From positions 1 through 5,290 of the forward strand of contig CAIVBX010000157.1 in assembly GCA_903904275.1 (NCBI GenBank): DNA of 5,290 nucleotides. The letters are read 5' to 3'. The translations under genes and the position numbers were made by a program. Shown in pieces: positions 5,289-5,290 of the stretch (position 1 is the first letter of the stretch; every line of letters starts with the position of its first letter). Source of the DNA: an uncultured Pseudomonadota bacterium (GTDB lineage: Bacteria; Pseudomonadota; Gammaproteobacteria; Methylococcales; Methylomonadaceae). The notes under the pieces were generated by a model. The model saw nothing but the letters and a program-made list of their open reading frames with translations, was not told the DNA's origin and made no database searches.

Positions 5289-5290
5289 AG

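Overview
The window looks like a piece of chromosome from a fairly AT-rich proteobacterium, most likely a gammaproteobacterium (betaproteobacterium not excluded). The signs are the Hsp70/DUF3731 protein, the bacterial-type tRNA-Gly(GCC)-tRNA-Cys(GCA) pair with encoded CCA ends, E. coli-like -35/-10 boxes and GGAG-type ribosome binding sites. I cannot name the genus.

Left part (1-3280, all + strand): the C-terminal two thirds of a divergent Hsp70-family chaperone runs in from the left edge. It is coupled by a 1-nt stop/start overlap to an ABC-2 type efflux permease. A separate gene follows for a small single-pass membrane protein with a cysteine-containing, possibly SH3-like, C-terminal domain.

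Middle part (3298-3634, + strand): a strong sigma70 promoter and a leader hairpin precede tRNA-Gly(GCC). An intrinsic terminator comes next, then tRNA-Cys(GCA) and tRNA-Thr(CGT).

Right part (3635-5290, - strand): the recombination end of an integrated mobile element, abutting the 3' end of tRNA-Thr. Reading leftwards from the right edge it holds an unidentified tail of an open frame, a small conserved accessory gene interrupted by an in-frame TAA, a MerR/AlpA-like excisionase gene that is frameshifted, and an apparently intact tyrosine integrase whose stop codon lies 6 bp from the tRNA CCA end. The excisionase and the accessory gene are broken in independent ways while the integrase keeps all its catalytic residues. 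The simplest reading is an element that can no longer excise under its own control and is decaying.

The most interesting observations are: (1) the excisionase lesion, which looks like a deletion between two copies of a 12-bp sequence that is read in two frames; (2) the excisionase-like tail that lies out of frame over the first 30 codons of the integrase; (3) three weakened base pairs in tRNA-Thr, all explained by changes on its 3' side, as expected if the element supplied the 3' end of the tRNA when it integrated. I saw no CRISPR array, insertion sequence or recognisable defence system. Family assignments are from memory and from motifs; no database search was possible.
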